In this document: piece by piece, positions 35,117 to 47,278 of the stretch
Layout of the letters: the number at the start of each line of letters is the position of its first letter
How positions within the stretch are numbered: position 1 is the stretch's first letter
Assembly (NCBI RefSeq): GCF_033118175.1
Contig: NC_083681.1
Location: forward strand, 12,170,001-12,234,000
Direction of reading: 5' to 3'
DNA: 64,000 bases
DNA from: Dama dama
Taxonomy: Eukaryota; Chordata; Mammalia; Artiodactyla; Cervidae
Program-made: the position numbers and the translations under genes
Notes under the pieces: generated by a model
Told to the model about the DNA's origin: nothing
Database searches by the model: none
What the model saw: only the letters and a program-made list of their open reading frames with translations

Positions 35117-36350
35117 GCGGGGAGGAGCCAAGATGGCAGAGGAATAGGACCAGGAGACCACTTTCTCCCCTACAAATTCATCGAAAGAAAAACTGAACGC
35201 TGAGCAAACATCACAAAACAACTTCTGATCGCTAGCTGAGGACATCAGGCACCCAGAAAAGCAGCCCATTGTCTTTGAAAGGAGGTAGGACAAAATATAA
35301 AAGATAAAAAGAGAGACAAAAGAGCTAGGGACAGAGACCCGGCCTGGAAAGGGAGCCTTAATAGAGAAAGTTTCCAAACCCCAGGAAACCCTCGCACTGG
35401 CGGTTCTGGGGGAAGTTTTCAAATCTCGGAGGGCAACCTAACTGGGAGGAAAAATAAATAAAACCCACAGATTACGTGCCTAATAGCAACTCCCAGCAGA
35501 AAAGTACACCAGAGGCCCGCATCTGCCACCAGCAAGTGGGGGCGGAACAGAGAGGAGCGGGAGGCATTGCTTAGGGTAAGGACCGGGTCTGAGTGCCCTG
35601 AGGAGAATCGGAAGGAGGTTTTGTGAGATAATAACTTAAACTGTGGGATAGCAAGAGAGAGAGAGAGAAAATTAACCAGCCTGAACACACTGCCAGCCAT
35701 TCGCAGAACAAAGGGACCGAGCAAGTCCAGAGGAGCTAGCCGGCTGCTGACCGGCCCATCCCCGCCTGAGGCAGGAGGCAGGGGGGAGGGGAAAGGGGCA
35801 AACTTGGCCCCAGAGACGGCATCCCCTACCACACTGCAAACAGGCCTCCAGTTTCTAACCGAAGACTTCCTGAGATTCTGGATGGTGGACATCCGCAGGG
35901 AGGATCGCGGCTAAACACAAGGTGCACGCACCCAACTGGCGAAGGCGAAAACTGAGGCTGGGACCCCGGTGGGGAGAAGGTGCGCCGCACCCAGGGAGAG
36001 TGCGCCCGTCAAGCTCCTGGCTGCCTGAGCTGCTCGGGCTGGGGAAGGCACAAAACGCAGGTGCAACCGAGTCTGCGCTTTTGTGGAGTACCCGAAAACT
36101 GGGACCTCACGCAACACCGGGCACGCTCCATATAGAGCAGCTGGGAGCCTGAGCAGCGTAGATGGGGAGAGCACACACCCATGAGCGGGGCAAACCCAGT
36201 GTGGCTGGAACACGGGTGAGTGCTCCCCACACACAGCGATATCTGCCTGCAGCGCCCCTCCCTCTCTGCAGCAGGACTGAACTAGTGAACCTGAACAAGA
36301 GACCACTTCCACCCGCCTGTGTCAGGGTGGAAATTAGACACTGAAGGGAC
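35117..36350 (+). promoter_or_regulatory. GC-rich L1 5' UTR, probable internal promoter
   Basis: The first 1.2 kb is GC- and CpG-rich against an AT-rich background, most strongly at about 35880-36300. The start carries ccaagatggc at 35128-35137, the motif known as a YY1 site that positions transcription start in human L1. Sense promoter activity is inferred from family knowledge. Open frames on minus here (157 codons at 35419-35892, 133 at 35911-36312) probably reflect base composition. Confidence 0.65.
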
Positions 36351-36544
36351 CGGCAAACAGAAGCCAAATAAACAAAGGGAACTGCTTCAGAAGGGACAGG
36401 TGCAAAAGATTAAAATCCCTGTAGGTAACACCGACTACACTGAAAGGGGCCTATAGATATCAAGAAGTGTAAGCTGGAACGAGGAGCTATCTGAAACTGA
36501 ACTGAACCCACACTGACTGCAACAGCTCCAGAGAAATTCCTAGA

Positions 36545-36810
36545 TATATTTTTACCCTTTTTTTTTTTAATTAAAAATTTTTTCTTTTCTATTTTTTCTC
36601 TTTTATTTTCTTTTAAAATTCCCTATTACTCCCCCATTAGTCCTTAACTTTCATTTTCATATATTTTTATGATTTTTTTAATTAGGAAAAAAAAATTTTT
36701 TTCTTGTTTTTTTTTTCTTTTTTTTCTCTTATTTTCTTTCAAAGTCCTCTATTACTCCTCTACTTCTCTTTAATTTTCATTTTCATTTCACTATGACCTT
36801 GCAAAAAAAA
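36545..36810 (+). repeat. Duplicated T-rich tract in the L1 5' UTR
   Basis: Two T-rich blocks repeat with a period of about 126 bases: ctattactc at 36623 and again at 36749, each followed by ttaac/taatttt-cattttcat. This is a local duplication inside the non-coding 5' UTR. The region between 36810 and 37811 is the rest of the 5' UTR; I see no further element in it. Confidence 0.65.
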
Positions 36811-37811
36811 AAAAAGAGAGAAGCCCTATTTTTCAACCAAAATACATATATACTTCTAAAATTTTTTGTGTTTTTGTTTTAGTTTTTAATATTGTATTTT
36901 TAAGAGTCTAAACTCTATTCTAGATTTTAATCTTTGTTTTTCAGTATGTAATATAAATTTTGGACATTTAAGAATCCAATATTTAGTTAACATTTTTATT
37001 CACGAATGTGTTGATTACTCTCTCCCACTTTTGACTCTCTGTTTTCTACCTCAGAACACCTCTATTTCCTCCTTTCCCCTTCTCTTTCCAATTCAGTTCT
37101 GTGCATCTTTGTGGGTGTCTGGGCTATGGAGAACACTCTGGGAACAGACAGCTGCGTAGATCTGTCTCCTTGCTCTTGAGTCCCCCTTTTTCTCCTCCTG
37201 CTCATCTCTATCTCCCTCCTCCTTCTCTTTTTCATGTAACTCTGTGAACCTCTCTGGGTGTCCCACATGGTGGAGAATCTTTTCACCATTAACCTAGAAA
37301 TTTTATTATCAGTGCTGTATAGTTGGAGAAGTCTTGAGACTACTGGAAGAATAAAACTGAAAACCAGAGGCAGGAGACTTAAGCCCAAAACCTGAGAACA
37401 CCAGAAAACTCCTGACTACATGGAACATTAAGTAATAAGAGACCATACAAAAGCCTCCATACCTACACTGAAACCAACCACCACCCAAGAGCCAATAAGT
37501 TTCAGAGCAAGACATACCATGCAAATTCTCCAGCAATGCAGGAACATAGCCCTGAGCATCAACATACAGGCTGCCCAAGTCACACCTAACACATAGACCC
37601 ATCTCAAAACTCATTACTGGACACTCCATTGCACTCCAGAGAGAAGAAATGCAGTTCCACACACCAGAACACCGACACAAGCTTTCCTAACCAAGAAACC
37701 TTGACAAGGCAATCATCCAACCCCAGCACTGGGTGAAACCTCCACAATAAAAAGGAATTAAAGACCACCAGAATACAGAAAACCCACTCCAGACACAGCA
37801 ATCTAAACAAG

Positions 37812-38785
37812 ATGAAAAGGCAGAGACATACCCAAAAGGTAAAGGAACATGAAAAATGCCCACCAAGTGAAACAAAAGAGGAGGAGATAGGGAATCTACC
37901 TGAAAAAGAATTTAGAATAATGATAATAAAAATGATCCAAAATCTTGAAAACAAAATGGAGTTACAGATAAATAGCCTGGAGACAAAGATTGAGAAGATG
38001 CAAGAAATGTTTAATAAGGACCTAGAAGAAATAAAAAGGAGTCAATTAAAAACGAATAATGCAATAAATGAGATCAAAAACACTCTGGAGGGAATCAACA
38101 TTAGAATAACGGAGACAGAAGATAGGATAAGTGAGGTAGAAGATAAAATGGTGGAAATAAATGAAGCAGAGAGGAAAAAAGAAAAAAGAATCAAAAGAAA
38201 TGAAGACAACCTGAGGGACCTCTGGGACAATGTGAAACGCCCCAACATTCGAATCATAGGAGTCCCAGAAAAAGAAGACAAAAAGAAAGGCCATGAGAAA
38301 ATACTCGAGGAGATAATAGCTGAAAACATCCCTAAAATGGGGGAAAAATTACCCACCCAAGTTTAAGAAACCCAGAGAGTCCAAAACAGGATAAACCCAA
38401 GGCGAAACACCCCAATACACATATTAATCAAATTAACAAAGATCAAACAGAAAGAACAAATATTAAAAGCAGCAAGGGAGAAACAAGAAATAACACACAA
38501 AGGGATTCCCATAAGGATAACAGCTGATCTATCAATAGAAACCCTCCAGGCCAGAAGGGAATGGCAGGACATACTTCAAGTAATGAAAGAGAATAACCTA
38601 CAACCTAGATTAATGTACCCAGCAGGATCTCATTCAGATATGAAGGAGAATTCAAAAGCTTTACAGACAAGCAAAAGCTGAGAGAATTCAGTGCCACCAA
38701 CCAGCTCTTCAATAAATGCGAAAGGATCTTCTCCAGACAGGAAACACAGAAAGGCTGTATAAATGTGAACCCAAAACAACAAAGT
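37812..38785 (+). pseudogene. L1 ORF1 (RNA-binding chaperone), broken
   Basis: The open part is 184 codons (37812-38366). It contains a long Glu/Lys-rich coiled coil (about residues 45-135), followed by the start of the RNA-recognition domain (DNVKRPNIRIIGVPE, residues 140-155). A nonsense codon, taa, at 38364-38366 replaces a Gln codon. Homologous ORF1 coding continues downstream (RITADLSIETLQARREWQ region), with a second break, a single missing base near 38625 in cagcaggatctc. ORF1p normally forms trimers and coats L1 RNA; this one would lack most of its RNA-binding part. Confidence 0.85.
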
Positions 38786-38787
38786 AA

Positions 38788-41700
38788 ATGGCAACGGGAC
38801 CATACCTATCAATAATTACCTTAAATGTAAATGGGTTGAATGCCCCAACCAAAAGACAAAGACTGGCTGAATGGATACAAAAACAAGACCCCTATATATG
38901 CTGTCTACAAGAGACCCAGCTCAAAATAAGGGACATGTACAGACTAAAAGTGAAGGGCTGGAAAAAAATATTTCACACAAATGGAGACCAAAAGAAAGCA
39001 GGAGTCACAATACTCATATCAGATAAAATAGACTTTCAAATAAAGGCTGTAAAAAGAGACAAAGAAGGACACTACAAAATGATCAAAGGATCAATCCAAG
39101 AAGAAGATATAACAATTATAAATATATATGTATCCAACATAGGAGCACCACAATATGTACGGCAAACGCTAACGAGTATGAAAGAGGAAATTAATAGTAA
39201 CACAATAATAGTGGGAGACTTTAATACCACACTCACAACTATGGATAGATCAACTAAACAGAATATTAACAAGGAAACACAAATTTTAAATGGCACAATG
39301 GACCAGCTAGACCTAATTGATATCTACAGGACATTTCACCCCAAAACAATCAACTTCACCTTTTTCTCAAGTGCACACGGAACCTTCTCCAGAACAGATC
39401 ATATTTTGAGCCATAAATCTAGTCTTGGTAACTTCAAAAAAAACTGAAATCATTCCAGTCACCTTCTCTGACCACAGTGCAGTAAGATTAGATCTCAATT
39501 ACAGGAAAAAAAAATTATTAAAAATTTAAACATATGGAGGCTAAATAACACACTTCTGAATAACCAACAAATCATAGAAGAAATCAAAAAAGAAATCAAA
39601 ATATGCATAGAAATGAATGAAAATGAAAACACAACAACCCAAAACCTATGGGACACTGTAAAAGCAGTGCTAAGGGGAAGGTTCATAGCATTAGAGGCTT
39701 ACCTCAAGAAACAAGAAAAAAGTCAAGTAAACAACCTAATTCTACACCTAAAGCAACTAGAGAAGGAAGAAATGAAGAATCCCAGGGTGAGCAGAAGGAA
39801 AGAAATCTTAAAAGTTAGGGCAGAAATAAATGCAAAAGAAACAAAAGAGACAATAGCAAAAATCAACAAAGATAAAAACTGGTATTTTGAAAAAAATAAA
39901 CAAAATTGACAAACCATTAGCAAGACTCATTAAGAAACAAAGGGAGAAGAACCAAATTAACAAAATTAGAAATGAAAATGGAGAGATCACAACAGACAAC
40001 ACTGAAATACAAAGGATCATAAGAGACTACTACCAGCAACTCTATGCCAATAAAATGGACAACTTGGAAGAAATGGACAAATTCTTAGAAAAGTATAACT
40101 TTCCAAAATTGAACCAGAAAGTAAGAGAAGATCTTAACAGACCCATCACAAGCAAGGAAATCGAATCTGTAATCAGAAATCTTCCAGCAAACAAAAGCCC
40201 TGGACCAGATGGCTTCACAGCTGATTTCTACCAAAAATTTAGAGAAGAGCTAACACCTATCTTACTTAAACTCTTCCAGAAAACTGCAGAAGAAGGTAAA
40301 CTTCCAAACTCATTCTATGAGGCCACCATCACCCTAATTCCAAAACCAGGCAAAGATGCCACAAAAAAAGAAAACCACAGGCCAATATCACTGATGAACA
40401 TAGACGCAAAAATCCTTAACAAAATTGTAGCAAACGGAATCCAACAACATATTAAAAAAATCAGACACCATGACCAAGTGGGCTTTATCCCAGGAATGCA
40501 AGGATTCTTTAATATCTGCAAATCAATCAATGTAATACACCACATTAACAAATTAAAAGATAAAACACATATGATTATCTGAATAGATGCAGAGAAAGCC
40601 TTTGACAAAATTCAACACCCATTTATAATTAAAACTCTCCAAAAAGCAGGCATAGAAGGAACATACCTCAACATAATAAAAGCTATATATGACAAACCCA
40701 CAGCAAGCATTACCCTCAATGGTGATAAATTGAAAGCATTTCCCCTAAAATCAGGAACAAGACAAGGGTGCCTACTCTCACCACTACTATTCAACATAGT
40801 TTTGGAAGTTTTGGCCACAGCAATCAGAGCAGAAAAAGAAGTAACAGGAATCCAGATAGGAAAAGAAGAAGTGAAACTCTCGCTGTTTGCAGATGACATG
40901 ATACTCTACATAGAAAACCCTAAAGACTCTACCAGAAAATTACTAGAGCTAATCAGCGAATATAGTAAAGTTGCAGGATATAAAAGTAACACACAGAAAT
41001 TCCTTGCATTCCTATAATCTAACAATGAGAAAACAGAAAGAGAAATTAAGGAAACAATACCATTCACCTTTGCAACAAAAAGAATAAAATAGGAGTATAT
41101 CTACCTAAAGAAACAAAAGACCTATATATAGAAAACTATAAAACACTGATGAAAGAAATCAAAGAGGACACAAACAGATGGAGAAACATACAGTGTTCAT
41201 GGATTGGAAGAATCAATATTGTGAAAATGGCTATTCTACCCAAAGCAATCTATAGATTCAATGCAATCGCTATCAAGCTAACAACGGTATTTTTCACAGA
41301 ACTAGGACAAATAATTTCACAATATGTATGGAAATACAGAAAATCTCGACTAGCCAAAGCAATCTTGAGAAAGAAGAATGGAACTGGAGGAATCAACCTG
41401 CCTGACTTCAGACTATACTACAAAGCCACAGTTATCAAGACAGTATGGTGCTGGCACAAAGACAGAAATATAGATCAATGGAACAGAATAGAAAGCCCAG
41501 AGATAAATCCACGAACCTATGGACACCTTATCTTCGACAAAGGAAACAAGGATATACAATGGAAAAAAGACAATCTCTTTAACAAGTGGTGCTGGGAAAA
41601 CTGGTCAACCACTTGTAAAAGAATGAAACTAGAACACTTTCTAACACCATACACAAAAATAAACTCAACATGGATTAAAGATCTAAATGTAAGGCCAGAA

Positions 41701-42608
41701 ACTATAAAACTCCCTAGGAGAACATAGGCAAAACACTCTCCGACATAAATCACAGCAGGATCCTCTATAACCCACCTCCCAGAATAGTGGAAATAAAAAC
41801 AAAAATAAACAGATGGGACCTAATCAAACTTAAAAGCTTTTGCACTACAAAGGAAACCATAAGCAAGGTGAAAAGACAGTCCTCAGATTGGGAGAAAATA
41901 ATAGCAAATGAAGAAACAGTCAAAGGATTAATCTCAAACACATGCAAGCAACTCCTGCAGAAAAATAATTCCAGAAAAATAAATGACCCAATCAAAAAAT
42001 GGGCCAAAGAACTAAACAGACATTTCTCCAAAGAAGACATACAGATGGCTAACAAACACATGAAAAGATGTTCAACATCACTCATTATCAGAGAAATGCA
42101 AATCAAAACCACAATGAGGTACCATTACACACCAGTCAGGATGGCTGCTATCCAAAAGTCTACAAGCAATAAATGCTGGAGAGGGTGTGGAGAAACGGGA
42201 ACCCTCTTACACTGTTGGTGGGAATGCAAACTAGTACAGCTGCTATGGAGAACAGTGTGGAGATTCCTTTAAAAACTGGAAATAGAAGTGCCATATGACC
42301 CAGCAATCCCACTCCTGGGCATACACACCGAGGAAACCAGATCTGAAAGAGACACATGCATCCCAATGTTCATCGCAGCACTGTTTATAATAGCCAGGAC
42401 ATGGAAGCAACCTAGATACGCATCAGCAGACGAATGGATAAAAAAGCTGTGGTACATATACACCATGGAATATTACCCAGCCATTAAAAAGAATTCATTT
42501 GAATCAGTTCTAATGAGATGGATGAAACTGGAGCCCATTATACAGAGTGAAGTAAGCCAGAAAGATAAAGACCGTTACAGTATATTAACACATATATATG
42601 GAATTTAG
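38788..42608 (+). pseudogene. L1 ORF2 (endonuclease-reverse transcriptase), broken
   Basis: The start ATG at 38788 opens 219 codons of endonuclease domain (LNVNGLNAPTKR, CLQETQL, VGDFNTTLTTMD). The frame shifts in an A-run at 39437-39444, just before an otherwise intact SDHSAV (39467-39484). Pieces 39613-39909 and 39887-40582 lead into the RT domain; 40582 is a TGA in the MIIS-IDAEKAFDK region. The RT active-site FADD is intact at 40885-40896. A stop at 41015-41017 follows, then 41149-41727, 41787-42272 (ending in a nonsense codon after VWRFL; Cys/His cluster CWRGCGETGTLLHCWWEC present) and 42288-42608. About six disabling changes; ORF2p would otherwise cut target DNA and reverse-transcribe L1 RNA. 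Confidence 0.9.
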
Positions 42609-42839
42609 AAAGATGGTAATGATAACCCTATATGCAAAACAGAAAAAAAGACACAGATGTACAGAACAGACTTTTCCACTCTGTGGTAGAAGGCAAGCGT
42701 GGGATTTTTCGAAAGAACAGCATCGAAACATGTATATTATCTATGGTGAAACAGATGACCAGCCCAGGTTGGATGCATGAGTCAAATGCTCGGGCCTGGT
42801 GCACTTGAAAGAGCCAGAGGGATCGGGTGGAGAGGAGGT

Positions 42840-42861
42840 GGGAGGGGGGATTGGGACGGGG
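42840..42861 (+). promoter_or_regulatory. G-quadruplex motif in L1 3' UTR
   Basis: Four G-runs of three or more (42840-42842, 42844-42849, 42853-42855, 42858-42861) with loops of one to three bases meet the usual quadruplex pattern. The corresponding position is also G-rich in the L1 copies at 18602-18627 (+), 20690-20721 (-) and 47380-47412 (-). Structure is inferred, not shown. Confidence 0.6.
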
Positions 42862-43003
42862 AATACATGTAAATCCATGACTGATTCATGTCAATGTATG
42901 ACAAAAACCACTACAATATTGTAATTAGCCTCCAACTAATAAAAATAAATGAAAAAAAAAAAAGAAAGAAGGAAAAAGAACAAAAATTAAAACATGAAAA
43001 AAA

Positions 43004-43018
43004 AAAGTTTTAGGAAGA
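43004..43018. repeat. Right TSD of full-length L1
   Basis: Same 15 bases as 35102-35116; follows the A-rich tail directly. Confidence 0.95.
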
Positions 43019-43289
43019 AAGATATGGGATATGTGTGAAGACTACTATATAGATTAAACTGAGGGCCAATAAAATAAAGTGTGAACAAATAGAAATGCGT
43101 TTTATACTCTCAAGTCCTTGGTTAAAAATATCTGAGACATAAAAATATGATCCCTCCAAAATTTTTATTTTAAATTATATTTAAAGCACGTCACACACAT
43201 ACATAATTTACATAGACATTTGAATTAAATGCTCACATACATAAAACTTTAAAATGCTATAAGAAGATTCATTTGATTGTACGGAAACT

Positions 43290-44120
43290 TACAACATTTA
43301 CATGATGAAAAAGGCCTACAACAAAGTCAATAGGAGAGCAACATATCTAGAGAATATTTTTAATTCAGATACTAGACAAAGGATTACCACACATAATATA
43401 AAAGGTACTAACAAAATGATGAGACAAAAAAGATGAAAAATGATCAAAGTTATGAATACACACTTAAAAGAACATCAAATTCAAAGCACAAACATTGCAT
43501 TAAAGCATGCAGAAGCTTACCAGTAGCCTAGAAAATGAAATTTATAATAACAAGAATTTACTTCATATAATATGAATCCAGAAAAAATAAACAAAAGCTA
43601 TAATGTGCATTGAATTTAGAAATGGACAGTTAAATGTACTTTCATTCACTGTTACTAGAAATGTGAAATGTTACAGTAATTTCAAGTCAGCTTTGAAAAC
43701 CTCCGTTATGTTTTAGAATGTACATAACACACAGAGACATATATATACTTATTATAAGCAAATTTCAACAATTATTATCCTTAGAATCTGTACCCTGGAT
43801 ATAAAAACATTATGGTTCAGGGAGAAAACATTTCAAAATTAAGAATTCTGAATAATAGAGAAACATATGACAAGTTTGTGCCACATGCCAGTAATAAGTG
43901 AATTAGAACTATACCAGCTCACTACTGCAGATAAACATATTAAGTCACAAAGAAAGTGTAATTAGTATGATTTCATCTTTTAAGCAAAAAACGGGCTATT
44001 TTCCAAAACCTAGTATATGCATATTATATAAACGTTTATGTAAAAATGCCTTCATATATGTGTATATAATCTTAGGAACAGGTGCACAGAGGAAAAATAC
44101 TAGACTGTTAACCTGGAAAA
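43290..44120 (+). mobile_element. Very old L1 3' region, decayed
   Basis: Scattered matches in L1 ORF2-end order: cttaaaagaacatcaaattc-like, cattcactgttactagaaatg, gcaaatttcaacaattatt, gtacctggat-like, then catattaagtcacaaag and agtatgatttcatctttt. The order fits an old L1M-type element but identity is low. The rest of 44121-45107 shows no feature. Confidence 0.4.
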
Positions 44121-45107
44121 GAAGGGGCATGCACAGAAAAGCATGACTATGTAATTATATTTATTCATGAAAAAATATGTATATTGCTATATAATCTGTT
44201 TGCACAGCAAACAAAATACACAAATGCATTATATGTAGTGTGCACATATCATGTAACCACATGCCATAATATGTGCAGGGACTGTTTGTGGTAATATATT
44301 TACACTCACTCATATTATTTATTGTGCTAACTTAAATTTAGAAGCAACTTGTTATTATATAACTTGACCATAATAGTATATGTTTTATTAAATTGTTCTC
44401 TTATTATCATATTATGCTCCAGGCATAAATATTTAATTCCAGAAGGTACAGGTATTAACTTTTTGGAGGAAAATAAGTATCTTCTTAGATATGGTAACTT
44501 TACAATCTGAAATCTACCTGAGAAAATGCTTTTAGTGATTAGAAAGATTTATATTTGAGTGTCTTCTCTATTTTCCAAAACACAACTCCATCTACTGATA
44601 GTATACACAGTGAAATTTGATTCACTCTTGAATTATTTTGTCTGCAATTCAAATTAGCAAAAATAAACAACAACAACAAAAATCCCAGTTACAGATTTTC
44701 ATATCCTATTTGGCACTGCATTACTGTTGTTATAAATGAGGGTATATTTATATACTGATCTGAATCAATCCAAATTTTAAACTACTTTTAAACTACTTTC
44801 TGGGTGTCCAAAGATGGAAAATCTTTTCATAAATTAAAAATTTCCTACCTGGTAATCAAAAAGAGTATGCCTAAAATACTTAAGCATAAACAAAACTAAA
44901 TGTAACATGTAATATGATGTCACAAGCACATTAAATAATAAGCAATATATGTCTGATGATAAATTGTTGAGAATATACTGATACTATGTTGTCTGTGTTG
45001 TTTGAACATAGATACAAAAGTTTAAGATTGTTTTCACTTGAATTTGGTATTAGCATTTAGTGAGAATTTAAATTTTAGATGTTCAAGAAGAGAAAGACAG
45101 CATGATA

Positions 45108-45763
45108 CAGTAGCCTTCCCTTATTTGGGGCAGTTCCATTTAAAGAACTCCAGCGGATGCTTGACAGCTTCCCTGGTGATTCAGTCGGTAAATAATCCAC
45201 CACACCAGTATACTTGCATAGGAAATCCCGTGGAGAGATGAGCCTGGCAGGCTAGTCCATGGGGTCACAAGAGTCAGATGTGACTTAGCAAGTAAACCAC
45301 CAGTGGATGCCTGAAACCAGACAGTCCAGCACTGTATAGATAGTACATATGTTCTGACACATGCATACCTATGATAAAGTCTAGTTTATAAATTAGGCAC
45401 AGTGAGAGAAGATCCAAATTGCCTGCGTCGCTACTCTTGATATTCAGGGACACTACAAGGTAAAATGAGGGTTACTTGGTCACAAGCACTGTGGTGTGAG
45501 GGACAGTAGGCACGACAGTGTAGATGGCTACTTGGAGACTCGCAGGTAGGGAGCATATACAGTGAGGATATGTGCACAAGGCAATGATTCACATGCCAAG
45601 AGGGGTCAAGCAGGATGAGGTGAGATTTCATCATATGAATCAGAACAGTGCATAATTTTATTTTTGTTTGTATTTGGAATTTTCCCTTTAATATTTTGTA
45701 CTATAGTTGACAAAGGTAACTAAAAACTTGGAAAGCAAAACTAGACATGAGGGGGAACTATGG
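45108..45763 (+). mobile_element. Tigger-like (TcMar) short DNA transposon
   Basis: Both ends match a TcMar-type inverted terminal repeat: cagtagccttcccttatt at the left and aagcaaaactagacatgagggggaactatgg at the right, in opposite orientation. Internal motifs such as gatgcctgaaacc, cctatgataaagtctag and agatttcatcatatg support an old mammalian non-autonomous family. A TA dinucleotide precedes the left end (45106-45107), as expected for TA-targeting elements. No transposase ORF. Exact family name unresolved. Confidence 0.65.
45165..45299 (+). mobile_element. Internally deleted Bov-tA SINE in the Tigger-like element
   Basis: Starts at cagcttccctggtgattcag and ends at acttagcaagtaaac. About 70-80 bases of the usual tRNA-body junction region are missing after aataatccacc. 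A 15-bp TSD with two mismatches (45150-45164 and 45300-45314) defines the insertion and restores the host element's ggatgcctga motif. Confidence 0.83.
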
Positions 45764-47261
45764 TCTAGCAAGGAACATAAGATTTAAACTTGGTAAGTTT
45801 CCATCTTATTTTTGCTGGACCTTTGATGAATCAACCTCTCACATCTCTCAGTAACACAGAAATGACACTTCTTTCAAAAACTTGAGTTTAAAAATGTAAT
45901 GTGATGTATGTACTTGATGATAATTTCCTAAATATTATAGCACAACAGAGAATTACAATTATAATTTTTATATACTTCTGCTTATGTTTTTTTTCAAAAC
46001 AATTGAATTCTCTATTCTTTTACAGGACTTTCTCTTAAAGCTCTGCCCCTAAGGTCACATGCATACTACTCCTATGCAGACATAAATAGTTAAGATGATA
46101 ATTACAAGATGATCTTCATGTAACTCTCTTTAGGTTCAGAAATGAGTACATTTTTTTCAATTATTTTACTTAAAATCTACACTTCTTAAGACAGAATTAG
46201 AGTATTATAACCACTTTAATATTAGGAACAAAAAATATAAAGGGATCAGGACTTTGCCTCATCAAAAAATCAATAATGTCCTTTAAATTGGTTTCATCAA
46301 CCTCAGTAAAGTGTTCTCATCCTGAAGTTCTAGCTGCTTTAAACATATGTTTAATTATAGCTCCTTTTAACATATATATTTAGGGATTGGTAGGTTATTA
46401 AACCATAACACTGATAGATTAGTAAAAAAGAACATTATTGTTAATGCAGTTTGCAGAAATGATTCTTTATTCTCCACTCATCTACAACTAGATTGTACTT
46501 ACTTGAACAATTCTCTGAACCTGTAATAGGTCACTTAGTCATAAGTAAAAGGATTGCTCTTTCTATCTTGCCTTACACCTATGAAACATATTTTTCTTTT
46601 ACTAAATATGTGTGAAAAACAGTAGTGAAAACAATAAAGGTATTAAAAACAAAACTTAATGAAAGAAGAATACAAACAAATTTGCCCAGTTCCATCAGAT
46701 CTTGTTCCTACTTTTGCTTTTAAACATTCTGCAACTACTTTAACATGTGTATCACTCCCAGAGAATGATTCACTCTACCACTTAGCATCTGAGTGATTTT
46801 GAACACTTTGATTTTTAAAGTTTAAGTTTCTTCTTAAATGTAATAGGCATAATAATATTAATATAATATCTGCTTCATAGGGTTGTAATGAACCCTCAAC
46901 TAGAAAACATGAGCAAAATATTGCGTAGTAGACAGTAAGTACTTGCTAAGTGTTCAACTATAGGTTTTATCAGTATCTTCCTCATCACTATTGTAATGTA
47001 ATTATCCTTTTCCCTGAAGCTATTTATAATATCTAGATCCCAAAGCTTCCCTAATCATGCATGGAATAAGTGCATTTGTCCTTTGAAACCACTGACTTTT
47101 TACTTGCTTCATGTATTTCTTAAACATTTTGAAAAATAGTTCATATGTGATTACAGCTTAAAAAATAATACCACAAATATACCTAAGAGATTCTATCAAT
47201 AAAATAATAATACCAGGTTTTATACACGTTGTGAAATTACTTACATTAATTTAAGCTCTAT
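45764..47261. other. AT-rich unique DNA with a MIR fossil
   Basis: MIR on minus at about 46780-46960 (gcataataatattaatataa, cttcatagggttgtaatgaa, agacagtaagtacttgct). No gene recognised. Confidence 0.45.
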
Positions 47262-47278
47262 ATTATTTCTGTAATTTT

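Larger units (their letters stand above)
35117..43003 (+). mobile_element. Full-length ruminant L1 LINE
   Basis: Starts at gcggggaggagccaagatgg, typical of an L1 5' end, and ends in an A-rich tail at 43003. The order is 5' UTR (35117-37811), ORF1 (37812 on), ORF2 (38788-42608), 3' UTR with a G-rich tract, tail. A perfect 15-bp TSD flanks it. Length is 7.9 kb, in the size range of full-length bovine L1. Both ORFs are disabled by point mutations and small indels, so it is a young but dead copy. Confidence 0.96.

Noticed and set aside
35880..36300. CpG-rich block as the promoter of a host gene
   Set aside because: It lies inside the L1 5' UTR with TSDs around the whole element, and no host exon follows.
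35419..36312. Long antisense open frames (157 and 133 codons) in the L1 5' UTR, resembling an ORF0-like gene
   Set aside because: The region is GC-rich, where stop codons are rare in all frames. There is no similarity to a known protein and no evidence of antisense transcription from sequence alone.
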